From contig JAACMV010000003.1 of NCBI GenBank assembly GCA_010909725.1, forward strand, positions 1,116,001 to 1,180,000: a stretch of 64,000 nucleotides of DNA. Direction: 5' to 3'. Below are positions 29,838 to 40,345 of this stretch, piece after piece; position 1 is the first letter of the stretch; the number at the start of each line of letters is the position of its first letter. The translations under genes were made by a program, and so were the position numbers. The DNA comes from Picochlorum sp. 'celeri' (taxonomy: Eukaryota > Chlorophyta > Trebouxiophyceae). The notes beneath the pieces were generated by a model that saw only the letters and a program-made list of their open reading frames with translations, was not told where the DNA came from and did not search any database.

Positions 29838-30232
29838 GCGATCACTTTTGCATCTCTTCACCGTGATGGGATCCCATGCTTGGGCATAGGGTTGCTACGA
29901 AGTTCTAAACTAGCAATATCTGTACTTGTTTCCATATCATCATGATAACATCCCCATCAGCTCTGGCCATTTGGCAGTTGAGACTCGGTTGCCGTGAACA
30001 ACCACGCGCATTTTAAATTTAAATTCAAACTCTTCAGATTCGCTGGTGCGCTATTTTCGTATTCTATTTTACTATATTGTTATATTCAAATGTGTAGTTG
30101 TGTGCTTCAGGCTTGCATTCAGATTTTCGAGTAGGACATCGCCCAGATCTGTCACGGTTGGTGTCGCACGCCCTCTCTTCTTGCTGTACTATTCATCTAT
30201 CGGTACTCTTAGAACTTTTTTATTTCATAGAT
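29838..30232. other. Intergenic, AT-rich, no gene seen
   Basis: About 400 bp after the tRNA; it contains only scattered stops and the presumed promoter of the AT-hook gene. Confidence 0.4.
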
Positions 30233-30811
30233 ATGGCACTTGCAGAGCAGGCAGGGAGAGGCGTCGCGAAAAGGCCGAGAGGGAGGCCACGAAAGAATCG
30301 ATTGCAAATTGGTGCAACAACAACCGCATCGGCCCTGAGCACTCCATCGTCTCTTCGTAATATTCCCAATGAAATAGATACTCCTGAAGAAAGCGATCCA
30401 GGGACGGAACAGCAGACAGCTGCAACTGCCAACGGGAATAGTGCGACGTCTCCTCAACGTCCTTCTGAGGGAAACTTTCCCGTCGGAGATGAAGTAGGGC
30501 ATATGGGTTTGTTGAATACACCCGTGGTCCCGCCACAAGATGTCACTTTCGAACAGGGTAATCCGCTTCAACATCATGGTAAGGGGCTTGCTACAGGTAT
30601 GGGCCAATTGGCCTTGCAAGACTTGGATAATCGACTTGCAAATCTGGAGGCACAGATACACGAGCTGAAGACTCTTGTGCAATATTTCATCTGGTCATCC
30701 TCAGAGGCAGCGAAAAATCTTATGGATAGACTAGTCGAGCTGCAAGAGACAAGGAGAAACATGATGGACAAAAGGTCGTATACACAAGCAAAGATCCATT
30801 CGAAAGCATGA
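30233..30811 (+). CDS. AT-hook protein with coiled coil, unknown
   Basis: 192 aa from ATG 30233. Residues about 13-22 read KRPRGRPRKN, an AT-hook (core RGRP) that binds the minor groove of AT-rich DNA. A low-complexity Ser/Thr/Gln-rich middle follows. Residues about 125-190 hold a heptad-like helix (LQDLDNRLANLEAQIHELK) ending basic. The 3' structure is uncertain: a 72-bp GT-AG intron candidate (30844-30915, donor GTGCGTA, acceptor TGCAG) lies just after the stop and would join coding-like sequence to an open frame ending at 31068, but no consistent splice from this frame was found. I recognise no family; a nuclear DNA-binding role is inferred from the AT-hook alone. Confidence 0.6.
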   Translation: MALAEQAGRGVAKRPRGRPRKNRLQIGATTTASALSTPSSLRNIPNEIDTPEESDPGTEQQTAATANGNSATSPQRPSEGNFPVGDEVGHMGLLNTPVVPPQDVTFEQGNPLQHHGKGLATGMGQLALQDLDNRLANLEAQIHELKTLVQYFIWSSSEAAKNLMDRLVELQETRRNMMDKRSYTQAKIHSKA

Positions 30812-31874
30812 GTCAAAATATGTTGCCTTTTGTGGAATACCTGGTGCGTATACGTTCTCTATAGAATCTATGCAAGTCATCGTTGGCACTCTCTGGACTT
30901 TACACGTGGCTGCAGGTGCTTCAAACGGTTGTGGGACAGAGGCTGAATCTGGGGAGGAAGATGACATCCAAAGAGAATGCGGATTTGTATGGCAACGCTG
31001 ATACCCTGTCAAGAATCTCTCAGTATGTCACTGTCCTCAGTATAGAAGACTTGGAAGAAAACATTTAGAGTAATATATCACAGTCTTGCCTTGTGAGGGC
31101 ACTGAAAAAATCTCCAAGGAAGGCAGAAGGAATGCGAGAGTATGAATGTTTGATCCATGATATTATGTATGCATATTATTATTAGTACCATTCAATCAGG
31201 CACCAATGTGCCTATGCCTGAATAGAAGGCATTGTATCCATTTGTAAGAAAAGGAACACAAAGTGAGAACAACAAGAGGAACAACCTAGAGCTCCTTGTA
31301 CACTGGACCCTCACAGAAAATGTGGGTCAAAATCCCCTTGGATTTCTCGCATTCGCCAGTCGACAGACCTGGCGTCTCCCCCATCCCTTCACACCCCACT
31401 AAGGAAAGCAAGATTCTAGCCAATTCTCGTTCTCCGTCTATAATAGATTTCCGCGTCTGATATTATAGATTTATACTTATATATATATATTCTATCTAAT
31501 CTCAAAAAATCAAGTACAGAGATGCTCTTACGAGTAAGAAATCAGCAACCGCTTTTTCAGCACTGGCGAACCACCTCGTCATTTGGCTCGATCGATGCCT
31601 TCAGTGCTGAATTTGGGGTATTTGACGAGCAATACCGTCGCGCTCAGTCATTGATAAACCCCCTCCTTGTGCACATATTTATTATATCTATTGAACTTTC
31701 ATATTTTTTGGTTTTGGGGACATTTCGCGACAAGCGATAATTTGGACTTGGCGAACGCTGTCCAAGATGGGCCAGACCTTGCCTGGGCCACCCCTAGAAA
31801 CCCAATGCACTGCTCGTGTAGTTGATTTTTGCGTTTACTATAAGCATGTATAGGATCATAATTATCTCGAGAGC
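30812..31874. other. Possible extra exon of the AT-hook gene, then intergenic
   Basis: All three plus frames are partly open over 30812-31068. A frame after the candidate intron (30916-31068) ends SIEDLEENI and a stop. From 31070 to 31870 nothing clear is visible; an ATG frame at 31522-31740 (72 codons, one hydrophobic segment) has no recognised relatives. Confidence 0.35.
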
Positions 31875-32592
31875 CTATATGGGCTTCTCTTCAAAGAGTT
31901 TGGAAAGGTCCACGTTTCTGAGGCTTCCCTTGTTGAGGACAAGGTAGGACTTGAATCTTGGCTTCTCTCCAAGCGACCCATGTATTGTCCTCATGTCAGG
32001 AGCTAAGAACTCCTGCTCTTTAATACACGATACATCAATTAGACGTTCGGTCGCGGGTGTCTGTGTGTGATAGAGAAGCACGTCTTGCAGCCCACACTGT
32101 TTCAGGTCTGGATCCAAGTCCTCTGTGGTGTACTCTGTCACTCTGAGAAGGATTCGTTCATCTAAGGGACCACGATGCATTTCTCTGCTCTTATCAGGTA
32201 TAATGATGCGGTATATTGCCTGAACTTGTGCTAGCGTGGGCAGTCGCCCAGGTTGATCTTGTCGCAGTAGCAGGTAGCTGTTATCTGTTGCAACTCCCAT
32301 TCTCGACGGCTAAATTGAACTGATTCATTTTATCATTGAACTTGAGCAGTTTGGCCCTCTGACTTTCCTTCACTTTTTTAGTGCTTACTGTCCTTGAAAT
32401 TTTGCCCTTTAGTCTTTTCAGATGGTTTCTGACACTCTTGTAGGGAATAGGGGGCCGGCCCTCACACCGGTCACAAGGACAGTGAAAAGAATAGTCACAT
32501 ATTCTCTCTCTATTGTTCTTCAGAGAACGATCCGAGACTGGGAGTGAGACCCCAGTATCAGTAGGAGTGGTTGAAGCGTCCTGGCAGGCCAT
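31875..32592 (-). CDS. Unknown protein with CPCxxC / transposon-associated-like motif (two overlapping frames)
   Basis: Two minus-strand frames: 32592-32281 (103 aa) and 32300-31875 (141 aa), overlapping by 20 nt in different phases. The first contains FHCPCDRCEGRPPIPYKSV followed by RNHLKRL, a CPCxxC...H pattern like the short domain found with CACTA-type transposases (Transpos_assoc). The second frame reads as a globular protein (LPTLAQVQAIYRIIIPDKS, ERLIDVSCIKEQEFLAPDM). They may be one gene with an intron I cannot place (short candidates of about 43 bp), one gene broken by a frameshift, or two genes. Function is unknown. Confidence 0.45.
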
Positions 32593-33085
32593 GCTTTTCA
32601 AACTGGTTCAAATTTGCAAACCTAGCACGTGTACCATACATTGAACTTTCCGTCGAATATTTGTATTGGTAATTACCATATATCGATATTGTCCCCGATT
32701 TTGGAGACATCGGCTCAACCCGATCTACTTACTCAGGGAGCGACCGGAGTCCATCCCCGGAGGACTTGTCAAAATTTCGACAAGTCCAGAAGCAGATCTA
32801 CCATCTCACAGAGTCCATATTGGACGGGTGTCAACCCCCCCGGGCGATATAAACTTACTTATTTATATCATATAAATATATTATTAACCGCGATGGGCAG
32901 AAATACAGCACCTGGGGTAGGTTCTCAGGAGTAACCGAATGCGTTGTTGACGTTGGACGTTGGGTATCCCCTGGTACGTATGCCGCACGGATGTGGTGAA
33001 AAGCCTTATAAAGTATATAAATATGACTATTCTCTCATTAATTACTTGCGTTGATCATTACCAGGTGCACGTGACAGCCGTTGTG
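32593..33085. other. Divergent upstream region, no confident gene
   Basis: Between the CPCxxC gene and the next plus-strand gene. It contains donor-like GTACGT at about 32974 and an acceptor-like TACCAG at 33060-33065, so a 5'-UTR or small first exon of the next gene (for example at 32893) is possible. Confidence 0.35.
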
Positions 33086-34317
33086 ATGTCCATCCCAACT
33101 GCCACGGATGGTAAGCAGGACACGTTGAGTCAGGAGGTTGAACTGGTAAAGTATCAGTGCAGGTTAAAATATCTCGAGCTAATACAAGAGGGGAAAATAA
33201 ACTTTGCTGACACTGCGCACATCGACCACTTGCCTACCTTCCCTGCTGGTGCACCTTTGTCAGCTGAGGTACCTGTTGCTACAGGCAAAGATATTCAGAT
33301 AGTCGCAGAACCTGCAGAGTCGGTTAGTCAGAATCAGCCATTCGAAGAATGGCTTAAGGAGGTACGAATGTTCCTTTGCCAGCCTGCAGAATAGACGCCC
33401 AACTAAGGTTGCATACTATATTGCAGGATGAGATTGCCAAACGGGTCGTACTTGCACTCGCAAAAAGCGGTAGATACAATAAGGACAATAGAAATATCGA
33501 TTCAAGATGGAAAGAAGCGTTCATAGAGGGTTCGGAGAAGATATCAGGAAAGCCCAAGGTAACAACCAGTAGAGAGGCAGAGGCCATACAGAAGGTGAGG
33601 AAGAAATGCACTTCAAAAGGGTGGAATTTTGAACGGGTGTACAAAATATTGGTTCCTCATGGAGATCTTGATCGACTTTGCGGCCCAGAAAAGGCAAAAC
33701 ATAGTAACCCAACTAAGGAACCATCAGAGCGACAGCACACACAGTTCCCAATTGCGACAAAGGTGAGACTGATTGGTAAGAGAAGGAACATTTCTCTCGC
33801 AGCATCAGAAGAATGTGACACATTATACTATATAGCGTTGGGTTCTGTGATGTGTGAAGGCTCTAGAGGGAATTGCACTTGCCAGGATGGCCTCATGCCA
33901 ATCATGGTGCAGGAAGTATTCCCACATGATGGGCCTCTTCAGAGGGTTGGGGGACAAACTCATGACGACCTGTCAACGAAAGTGATAGAAGTAAATAAAC
34001 CTGTGAGATGGCATGAGTCACTGGTCCGTGTTGCTCCAGAAGAAAATATCAGGGCAAAGAGCATAAAGAAAACCAGCAAGAGCAACAAGGAGAACACAGT
34101 TCGACAGAGCACACGCACTCGTCAGATATCTGGGATCTTCAGGGAGATTTTAAACATACGAGGGAAGAAAAACAAGTACACCCCAGTAGCAGGCAAGCGA
34201 GGGCGCAAGAAAAATGGGGGAGCAAAAGGGCCAGTCATCCAGGCTTCCAAGCCTGAAACTGAAGTAGTAGAACGGCCAGGAAAACGGCGAACAACCAAAA
34301 TTACCATCGGAAAGTAA
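33086..34317 (+). CDS. Unknown basic protein, two exons
   Basis: Exons 33086-33361 and 33427-34317; a 65-bp phase-0 intron (GTACGAA...TTGCAG) gives 388 aa, joining EEWLKE to DEIAKRVV. The N-terminus might extend into an upstream exon. The N-terminal half has a helical stretch and acidic residues. The middle has a Cys cluster (VMCEGSRGNCTCQDG), and the last ~110 residues are strongly basic with an AT-hook-like KRGRKKNGG and IKKTSKSNKEN. DNA or RNA binding is inferred from the basic tail. No family is recognised. Together with its neighbours it forms an island of lineage-specific genes. Confidence 0.6.
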
Positions 34318-34946
34318 TCAATATACTATATATATGTGTTAATGAATCCATTGAAGCCTAGTATTGCGTAAACGAGCCGTGCCGAGTATCCAAAATTCCG
34401 GGTACCCAAACCAGAATTGCCGAAACAACAAGCCCCGTGTCTTTTGCTCGATTTCAGGGCTTCTCTGGGTGCCGGAACAGTATATAATTCCATTTCATAC
34501 GCGCGGTAGGGCGCGTGAGGGGGGGAACATCGGTTAAATTCGATTTTGCTTTGGCATCCAGGGTGGCGAGGATCGCGCCTTCCTCAGTAGGGACAGAGAG
34601 ATGGAGAGAGAGAAGCTTAAAAAAGAATAAAAAGAGCGAGACACCCCGTCCCTTCCGATGAGGTCCGTGACCGGACCCCCAACCATCATGTGATCACACG
34701 TGCAAGTGTATCGGCGTCGACACACTTGTGTGAATGGTCAGACGACATGAGGGCTCATCTTCCCATCCACGCAGACAATGCTCCAATCCACAATTATATA
34801 GTGTCGTTTTGTTTTAGAAAGGGAAATAGTGGTACTAGATGTTTGCATTGTTCATGAGAGTGATACCAACAACCGTGTGATTAGCTCGGAGAATTAATTA
34901 ATTGAATCACGCTGCTGGTTTGGGCGAGACGTTTCCAAGACTGGCG
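34318..34946. other. Intergenic, no gene seen
   Basis: About 630 bp. It includes an A/G-rich stretch at 34590-34645 and mixed sequence without coding features. Confidence 0.4.
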
Positions 34947-36548
34947 ATGAATAGCAAACATGTGGGGGCATCTGCGGCGAGATCTCGACCGACAAATAAT
35001 CAGTTGTTGTACAAGGCCCACTTTCGTTGGAAGCACTATACTGCAGAGTTGGAGCCTGGTACAGACTTGCCAGTCGGAACGGAGGCGTGCGCATCCGTCA
35101 CGTCGGCGTTTTTGCAAATTTTAGCGACACTTCATAATGTCGAGGCATGTAGGACGTCGAAACCGAGGAATATACTGAGTATTCTCTCGACGAATACAAG
35201 GAGGACCAAAGTGGTGGAGCTTTCCACAGGAACTCACAGGGTGGCTGATGAGCTTCGGAGGCATTCGTTGTCTGACGGTATGGGAGGGCACTATTCGACG
35301 AATTTGGATAGAAATCGATATGGCTCGGATAATAATTATCTCTTCACAGTGACCAAATACAACTTGGATGCGCTAGGTCTTTGCCCATGTTTGGTTGATA
35401 TTGAGATTGTGGACACGCGGAATGGGAATGAAGCGAATATTGTGAGTGCTGGTCCAGATGCATGCCGTTGTGATTCTGCAGAGAGGGCGCAGTTGGCGGA
35501 TAATGCCTTCTTGGCGGGTACAGCGCAGGACGCTGGAGAGCGCAAGAGAAAGCTGCCTCAAAAGATGAAGCGGTCTGCGTCTCATCAAAATGTGGCGAAT
35601 AGTGGAAGTGAGCTGTTTGATGCATTGTTGATGGCAGCGACGGGGGAGGGAGTTCCAGACACAAAATCTCAAGGGGAGGCTCCTGTCAGTTCAAGACAGA
35701 GGAGTACCAGGATTCGCTCGTCAAAAGGGGGGTGGGGATCGTTCAACAACTTTTTATTTTCTCAAGATGATGATGAAAAGCCCATGTTGAGGAGGAATTC
35801 GGTGTCTATGATTGTGGAAAATCCAGTGTTGGCGCAGACTGGGGCAGGAGAGTCCTTGTTGGTCAATATGAATTCACCAAGTGATCAGGGGGATACAGAG
35901 CATGTCGGTGAAGACCAGGATCAGCACGTCACGTCTCAATTAGCTCGATTTCATAAGCAGAGCAGTGCTGTGAACTTGGCTCGTTTGGGAGGTGCTCATC
36001 CAACACAGGCAGAGGCAAGGAGGCTGGCAACAGAGAATCGCCAGCTTCGGGAGGAGCGACACAAGTTAGAATTGTCTTTAGAGGAGCACAAGAGTTCATT
36101 GAAACAAGCTGAGAAGAATGCTGAGGAAGCAAAGGCTGCTGCTCGTAAAGCTGCGGATATTGCTGATTCGTTGAGAAAGGCTGCTGAAAAATCTGGCATT
36201 GCGCTTGATGAAGAGATTGTCAAATCCTCCAAATACCTCCCCACCAGCGAGCAGGAAATTGAATTATTAAAGACTGAATTAGCTGAGATCAAAGCAGAAC
36301 TGCAGACTGTAAAGTTGGATCCCAAGAATTTGGCCAACTTGGTGGACATGAAGAAGAATATGATGTTTCCATATGCCATGCTGCCAATGTTTGGGATGCC
36401 GCCTTTGAATCCATTCGGCGGGATGCCAAACTCGTCGCAACCGTTGCCAAACATGTTCAAGAGTATGCAAAAGGTTGCATCGATGCCTGCCATGCATGGT
36501 ATTATGTCTCCTCCAGCTGATGTGAAGACTCAGCCAGAGGAGGAATAG
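34947..36548 (+). CDS. Coiled-coil protein, possible C2-like N-terminus, unknown
   Basis: 533 aa from ATG 34947; the frame extends to a TTG at 34902 that I do not use. Residues about 1-150 hold strand-rich sequence (LLYKAHFRWKHYTAELEPG, then NYLFTVTKYNLDALGLCPC) that might be a divergent NT-C2-like fold. A Ser/Arg-rich disordered middle follows (QRSTRIRSSKGGWGSF). Residues about 350-470 form a long coiled coil (EARRLATENRQLREERHKLE). The tail is Met/Pro-rich (MLPMFGMPPLNPFGGMP). The layout recalls cytoskeletal or membrane-trafficking adaptors, but no family is certain. It ends 90 bp before the phosphodiesterase gene. Confidence 0.55.
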   Translation: MNSKHVGASAARSRPTNNQLLYKAHFRWKHYTAELEPGTDLPVGTEACASVTSAFLQILATLHNVEACRTSKPRNILSILSTNTRRTKVVELSTGTHRVADELRRHSLSDGMGGHYSTNLDRNRYGSDNNYLFTVTKYNLDALGLCPCLVDIEIVDTRNGNEANIVSAGPDACRCDSAERAQLADNAFLAGTAQDAGERKRKLPQKMKRSASHQNVANSGSELFDALLMAATGEGVPDTKSQGEAPVSSRQRSTRIRSSKGGWGSFNNFLFSQDDDEKPMLRRNSVSMIVENPVLAQTGAGESLLVNMNSPSDQGDTEHVGEDQDQHVTSQLARFHKQSSAVNLARLGGAHPTQAEARRLATENRQLREERHKLELSLEEHKSSLKQAEKNAEEAKAAARKAADIADSLRKAAEKSGIALDEEIVKSSKYLPTSEQEIELLKTELAEIKAELQTVKLDPKNLANLVDMKKNMMFPYAMLPMFGMPPLNPFGGMPNSSQPLPNMFKSMQKVASMPAMHGIMSPPADVKTQPEEE

Positions 36549-36592
36549 GAGTGGTCACAAATTTGATGGTTTATTGGTCGCTTTCATTATGA

Positions 36593-36600
36593 CTATATAT
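36593..36600 (+). promoter_or_regulatory. TATA-like box
   Basis: TATATATA about 40 bp before the phosphodiesterase ATG, in a gap of only 89 bp between two same-strand genes. The 5' UTR would then be very short. Confidence 0.4.
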
Positions 36601-36637
36601 AGAATTCCTATTTTCTTTTGCAATAGTATAGAAAGAA

Positions 36638-38728
36638 ATGGTACTGCTACACGTGATAAACGTTCTATTGGTGCTGGTGACGGTGCTGCTTCCGAGCATA
36701 CTGGAGACCTGCACCTCATCTCCTCGATGGGACCCATACCTGAACGCCATTCTCATATCATGCATGACGGTCTTCTTGTTTCAGTGGGTATTTTTCGTGT
36801 ATATTTCCAAGAGGATACACACGTGTGTGTATGCAGTCGATCTGTTGCTCATTCTGACAATCATCTTTAATTTGACTTGGATTTCAGAGAGGGTAGATAT
36901 TCCACAGGCAGTGGGGCTGTTCAAGCTATTGAGGCTGTTACATACAGTTCCAGCATGTACGAGAATTTCCAGAAAACTTTTGGATATAGCCCGTGGGCAG
37001 AGGGAAGAATTCCAGTCGAATATTGGCATCAAGGTGATCAATGGGATCATCTTCCTGGCAACAGTCATGATGATTCTGGTCTACCTCGTTGTCACCGTGA
37101 CCAATCCACAGAATACTTCAGTCTTCTGGAAAGGAGTGGTAGAATTAAAAGATGTGAATGCAGTTCTTACTGCGGTGCAAGGTCTGTCGCAATCCAACAA
37201 GTACAAGCCCTTGTTCTTGACTGTTGATGGTGCCGTGGTGTTTCAATGGGTGGATCAGCGAGATTTTCCATCTCGAGCACGGTTACTTGAGGAATATCAT
37301 TCTTCTTATAATAATGTGACATTGTTTGTTGATAGATCTGATGTGGTTGCCGATGAAGCTCTGCAAAATTTGATTGTATCTCTCACAATCATCTCTTTCA
37401 TGATGGTGTTTGCAATTTTGGCATATATATTGCTCTATCAAAGCATGATCAAGACAATCGAAAGGCTCAGTGTCAAAGCTGGAGGGATTCAGACAATCTC
37501 GAGGGTTCGGCACCAGACATGTGTCGACGAAATTGAAGAGGTGTTTGGAGACAATCATGTGGACCAGGACCTGGAAAAGTTCGAGTCGACAATTGAGCAC
37601 ATCATGTATCAATTGTCTCCCGAGAGTATGATCAACCACTTGGAGCTTAATCCAACGACGCGACAATGGATTACTCACCTGACTGGGTCAAAGAATATGA
37701 CAAAAAGTAGAGTAAAACACATAGCAGTTGATGCCACCGCAAGATCTTGGCCTCAAAATCTCGCCATCAACAGCTGGAGCCTGGACATTTTGTCACAAGA
37801 TCTCTCGAACGCAGTTACACTTGTCATGCTTATGTTTGATGACCTGTCTCTGATACATCCCAGTGATACATGTGCAGAGGAGAATCTCAGGAGAGCACAA
37901 GAGCAAATGTCATTTGTGTCCTCTGGCGTGCTGTATAATTTCATCATGATTGTCCAGGCAAATTATTCGACAGAAAACGCCTATCATAATTTTTACCACT
38001 CCATTGATGTTACACACGCAACCTTTCTCATCATCAAGGCAATTCAGCAACCAAGCAAGCTGTCCCCCTTGGAAAAATTCTCATTGCTGATAGCAGCCTT
38101 GTCACATGACATGGAGCATCCAGGGCTCAATAATGCGTATCTGGTGAGGACAAGGCATCCGTTAGCAACACGATATAATGACATGTCTGTGCTGGAGAAT
38201 ATGCATGCATGCAGACTATTCGAGATTGCCTCAAGCTGTTGCAATGCCAACGTGTTTCAGGATTTGGATGACTCGATGAAGACAGAGGCTAGAAGAATCA
38301 TTATCCACTCAATTATTCATACTGATATGTCCAAACATTTTCCCATGGTTTCTCGAATGGAGATATACAGTGGCATTGATCCAGCAGCCTTTGAGTCTGA
38401 TGACGATCGACTCTTTTTGGCTGCCATCATACTCCATGCAGCAGATATTTCAAATCCTGCCAGAGATACAGCAGTCGCATCAAAATGGGCAGGTAATATT
38501 CTGACAGAACTGTTTGCGCAGGGGGATCTGGAAAAGTCCATGGGGCATGATGTATCTCCCATGTGTGATAGGACCCAGACATGTCTGTATCAAACACAGA
38601 AGAATTTCATTGATTTCATAGTGCTCCCATTCTACCGGGCGATGACCGAGATATTTCCAGATATAGAGGGTATTGTGGATCGAATATTAAAAACTCGGGA
38701 CTTTTGGGTGTTCGATGCATCACAATGA
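36638..38728 (+). CDS. Multi-TM (voltage-sensor-like) cyclic-nucleotide phosphodiesterase
   Basis: 696 aa. Residues about 3-117 make four hydrophobic segments; the fourth is S4-like with spaced basics (LFKLLRLLHTVPACTRISRK). A fifth span (about 133-153) and a sixth (about 247-270) flank a ~90-residue loop (extracytoplasmic, with an NxT site at NPQNTS), reminiscent of a periplasmic sensor module. The C-terminal half is a class I PDEase domain. Its metal site is complete: YHNFYHSIDV (about 450), SHDMEHPGLNN (about 488), HTDMSKHF (about 558) and LHAADISNP (about 598). It should hydrolyse cAMP and/or cGMP at a membrane, gated by voltage or by the loop. The ATG sits only a few residues before the first span, so an upstream exon is possible. 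Confidence 0.87.
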   Translation: MVLLHVINVLLVLVTVLLPSILETCTSSPRWDPYLNAILISCMTVFLFQWVFFVYISKRIHTCVYAVDLLLILTIIFNLTWISERVDIPQAVGLFKLLRLLHTVPACTRISRKLLDIARGQREEFQSNIGIKVINGIIFLATVMMILVYLVVTVTNPQNTSVFWKGVVELKDVNAVLTAVQGLSQSNKYKPLFLTVDGAVVFQWVDQRDFPSRARLLEEYHSSYNNVTLFVDRSDVVADEALQNLIVSLTIISFMMVFAILAYILLYQSMIKTIERLSVKAGGIQTISRVRHQTCVDEIEEVFGDNHVDQDLEKFESTIEHIMYQLSPESMINHLELNPTTRQWITHLTGSKNMTKSRVKHIAVDATARSWPQNLAINSWSLDILSQDLSNAVTLVMLMFDDLSLIHPSDTCAEENLRRAQEQMSFVSSGVLYNFIMIVQANYSTENAYHNFYHSIDVTHATFLIIKAIQQPSKLSPLEKFSLLIAALSHDMEHPGLNNAYLVRTRHPLATRYNDMSVLENMHACRLFEIASSCCNANVFQDLDDSMKTEARRIIIHSIIHTDMSKHFPMVSRMEIYSGIDPAAFESDDDRLFLAAIILHAADISNPARDTAVASKWAGNILTELFAQGDLEKSMGHDVSPMCDRTQTCLYQTQKNFIDFIVLPFYRAMTEIFPDIEGIVDRILKTRDFWVFDASQ

Positions 38729-38738
38729 TTCCTCCTCT

Positions 38739-40170
38739 TTATTGAAATGTAACCTTGACACGAACCGGTGCCATGAGCCTGGTATCATTTATTGTAAACA
38801 TTGCCCCAGAGGAGCCGACATGACCATTTCGTTCGCTACTTTCAGAGCTTGTTATCAAATCCTTTAGTTTCTTGGGCAAATTGTCTCGCGTCATGTGCTC
38901 CAACGCACCCCTCATGTACAGATTCATGTGACCATATGACACTGATGGTGCCGATATGTACTCCTTCAGAGAAGGATGCTCCAGCAATCCAGATACAAAC
39001 TCTTCCAGAGTTATACTATGTGATACATTCATCCTGAGAGCAGGGGAGCAAACAATGCAGTCGGCACTCTTTTCATATGACGAGGTGAGGGTATATATTG
39101 AGTCTGTCCCAACATACATGAGCATATTATCAAGCCCCAAACTGCACATGGAGATAATCTTTAGGGTCTCTATAGTACACATTCCTGCTACTATTGCATT
39201 TGTTGAAGCTATTGCTGGAATAATGTTCTTCACAACGCCCAATGTAAGCTGATACGTCACCCCTCCAATCCCATATTGTGCTGCTCGCTCACATGCCTTT
39301 TCATACACCCATGACACGTGATCAGGATTGTCCCCATCAAACTCTTCATGAGGATGCTCATTCGGCCATTGAACAAGCTTGGCATATTCAATACAGTGCG
39401 GTGCCGAACGAGGCGTCTCTGCCAGTGTACACAGAGGATACTTTACCTGTGGAGGAAACAACCACAGCGTGCACTCAAAGCATGGAGTGATTCCTGGTAA
39501 CAAGACACGAACATGCCCTTTGAATCCTTCCGTTCCACCGTCTATGATGGGTTTTATCGTCGAAATCTCCGGAGCTCCATCATCATTGTATTCTAAAAAC
39601 GAGCAGGCTACTGCATTCATATATCTTCTCGCCTCCAAGGAATCCAACCCCAGCACAATCACATGATGATCTCTGTAAAAATCCAAAGGCTTTTCTTGAA
39701 TAGTACATACATGAGGTGTCACCGTGACACCTTCGATTCTCTCCATAATGCGCGAAGCAGCTACAGTAGCTTTTGGCTTTCCAACATCATGCGGCCTGCA
39801 TCCACAACAAACATGTGAGGTCAATGCTGCTCCTGTGCACTATTGCTTTCAAACGCACGTACCGGAATAAAAACTGCCTGTTGAGATTCGATACATCGAT
39901 CGTATCCATATCAATGACATCGATATTCCCAAACCCAGTCAGTGCCAAGTCTTTCAAGAGCTCACACCCAAGTCCTCCAGCCCCGACAACAAGAATCCTG
40001 CGCAAACAGCCGTCATAGCGTTGTTTATGTGTGCATTTATACCAAGTATTCGTGACTTACCTGCAATCATGCCGAATAAAATCGAGAATTTCGGGTCCTG
40101 GTTCAAAGCCAGGACCAACGACATGTCCCGGCCTTTCCAGCAAATACTGCAAGCCCTGCCACTTTCCCAT
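38739..40170 (-). CDS. UBA3: NEDD8-activating E1, catalytic subunit (UBA3-like)
   Basis: Three exons: 40170-40061, 39997-39863 and 39795-38739. Introns are 63 bp (GTAAGTC...GCGCAG) and 67 bp (GTACGTG...ATGCAG), both phase 2; 433 aa. Splicing restores [20 protein letters not shown] (nucleotide-binding Rossmann motif), then [13 protein letters not shown] and PHDVGKPKA. The catalytic-cysteine region is [17 protein letters not shown], with Cys in the position known for UBA3; CIVCSP gives zinc cysteines. A C-terminal ubiquitin-fold domain follows. With APPBP1/AXR1 it adenylates NEDD8 and hands it to UBC12, which activates cullin ligases. The start chosen ([15 protein letters not shown]) is the only ATG in frame between an upstream stop and the Rossmann motif. 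Confidence 0.92.
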
Positions 40171-40345
40171 CTCCTCATACAGTGCGGTATCAAAGATATA
40201 TCTATATATGTACGAACGATTTGCTGCGATGCAAGAGCCATCGCCTATTCTTTTTGATTTTTAATACCATTTATTAAGGAATATTTTTCAAGAAAAATGA
40301 AAAAAAAAGCGTTACAATTTTATCAATCTACCTATCATCCTGATC

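Noticed and set aside
30883..31068. Stand-alone gene starting at 30883
   Set aside because: The frame starts at TTG and its first part is better explained as intron (GTGCGTA at 30844 to TGCAG at 30915); it is kept only as a possible last exon of the AT-hook gene.
34590..34645. Purine-rich run as a repeat of interest
   Set aside because: Short AG-rich low complexity of a kind common in the window; no structure beyond composition.
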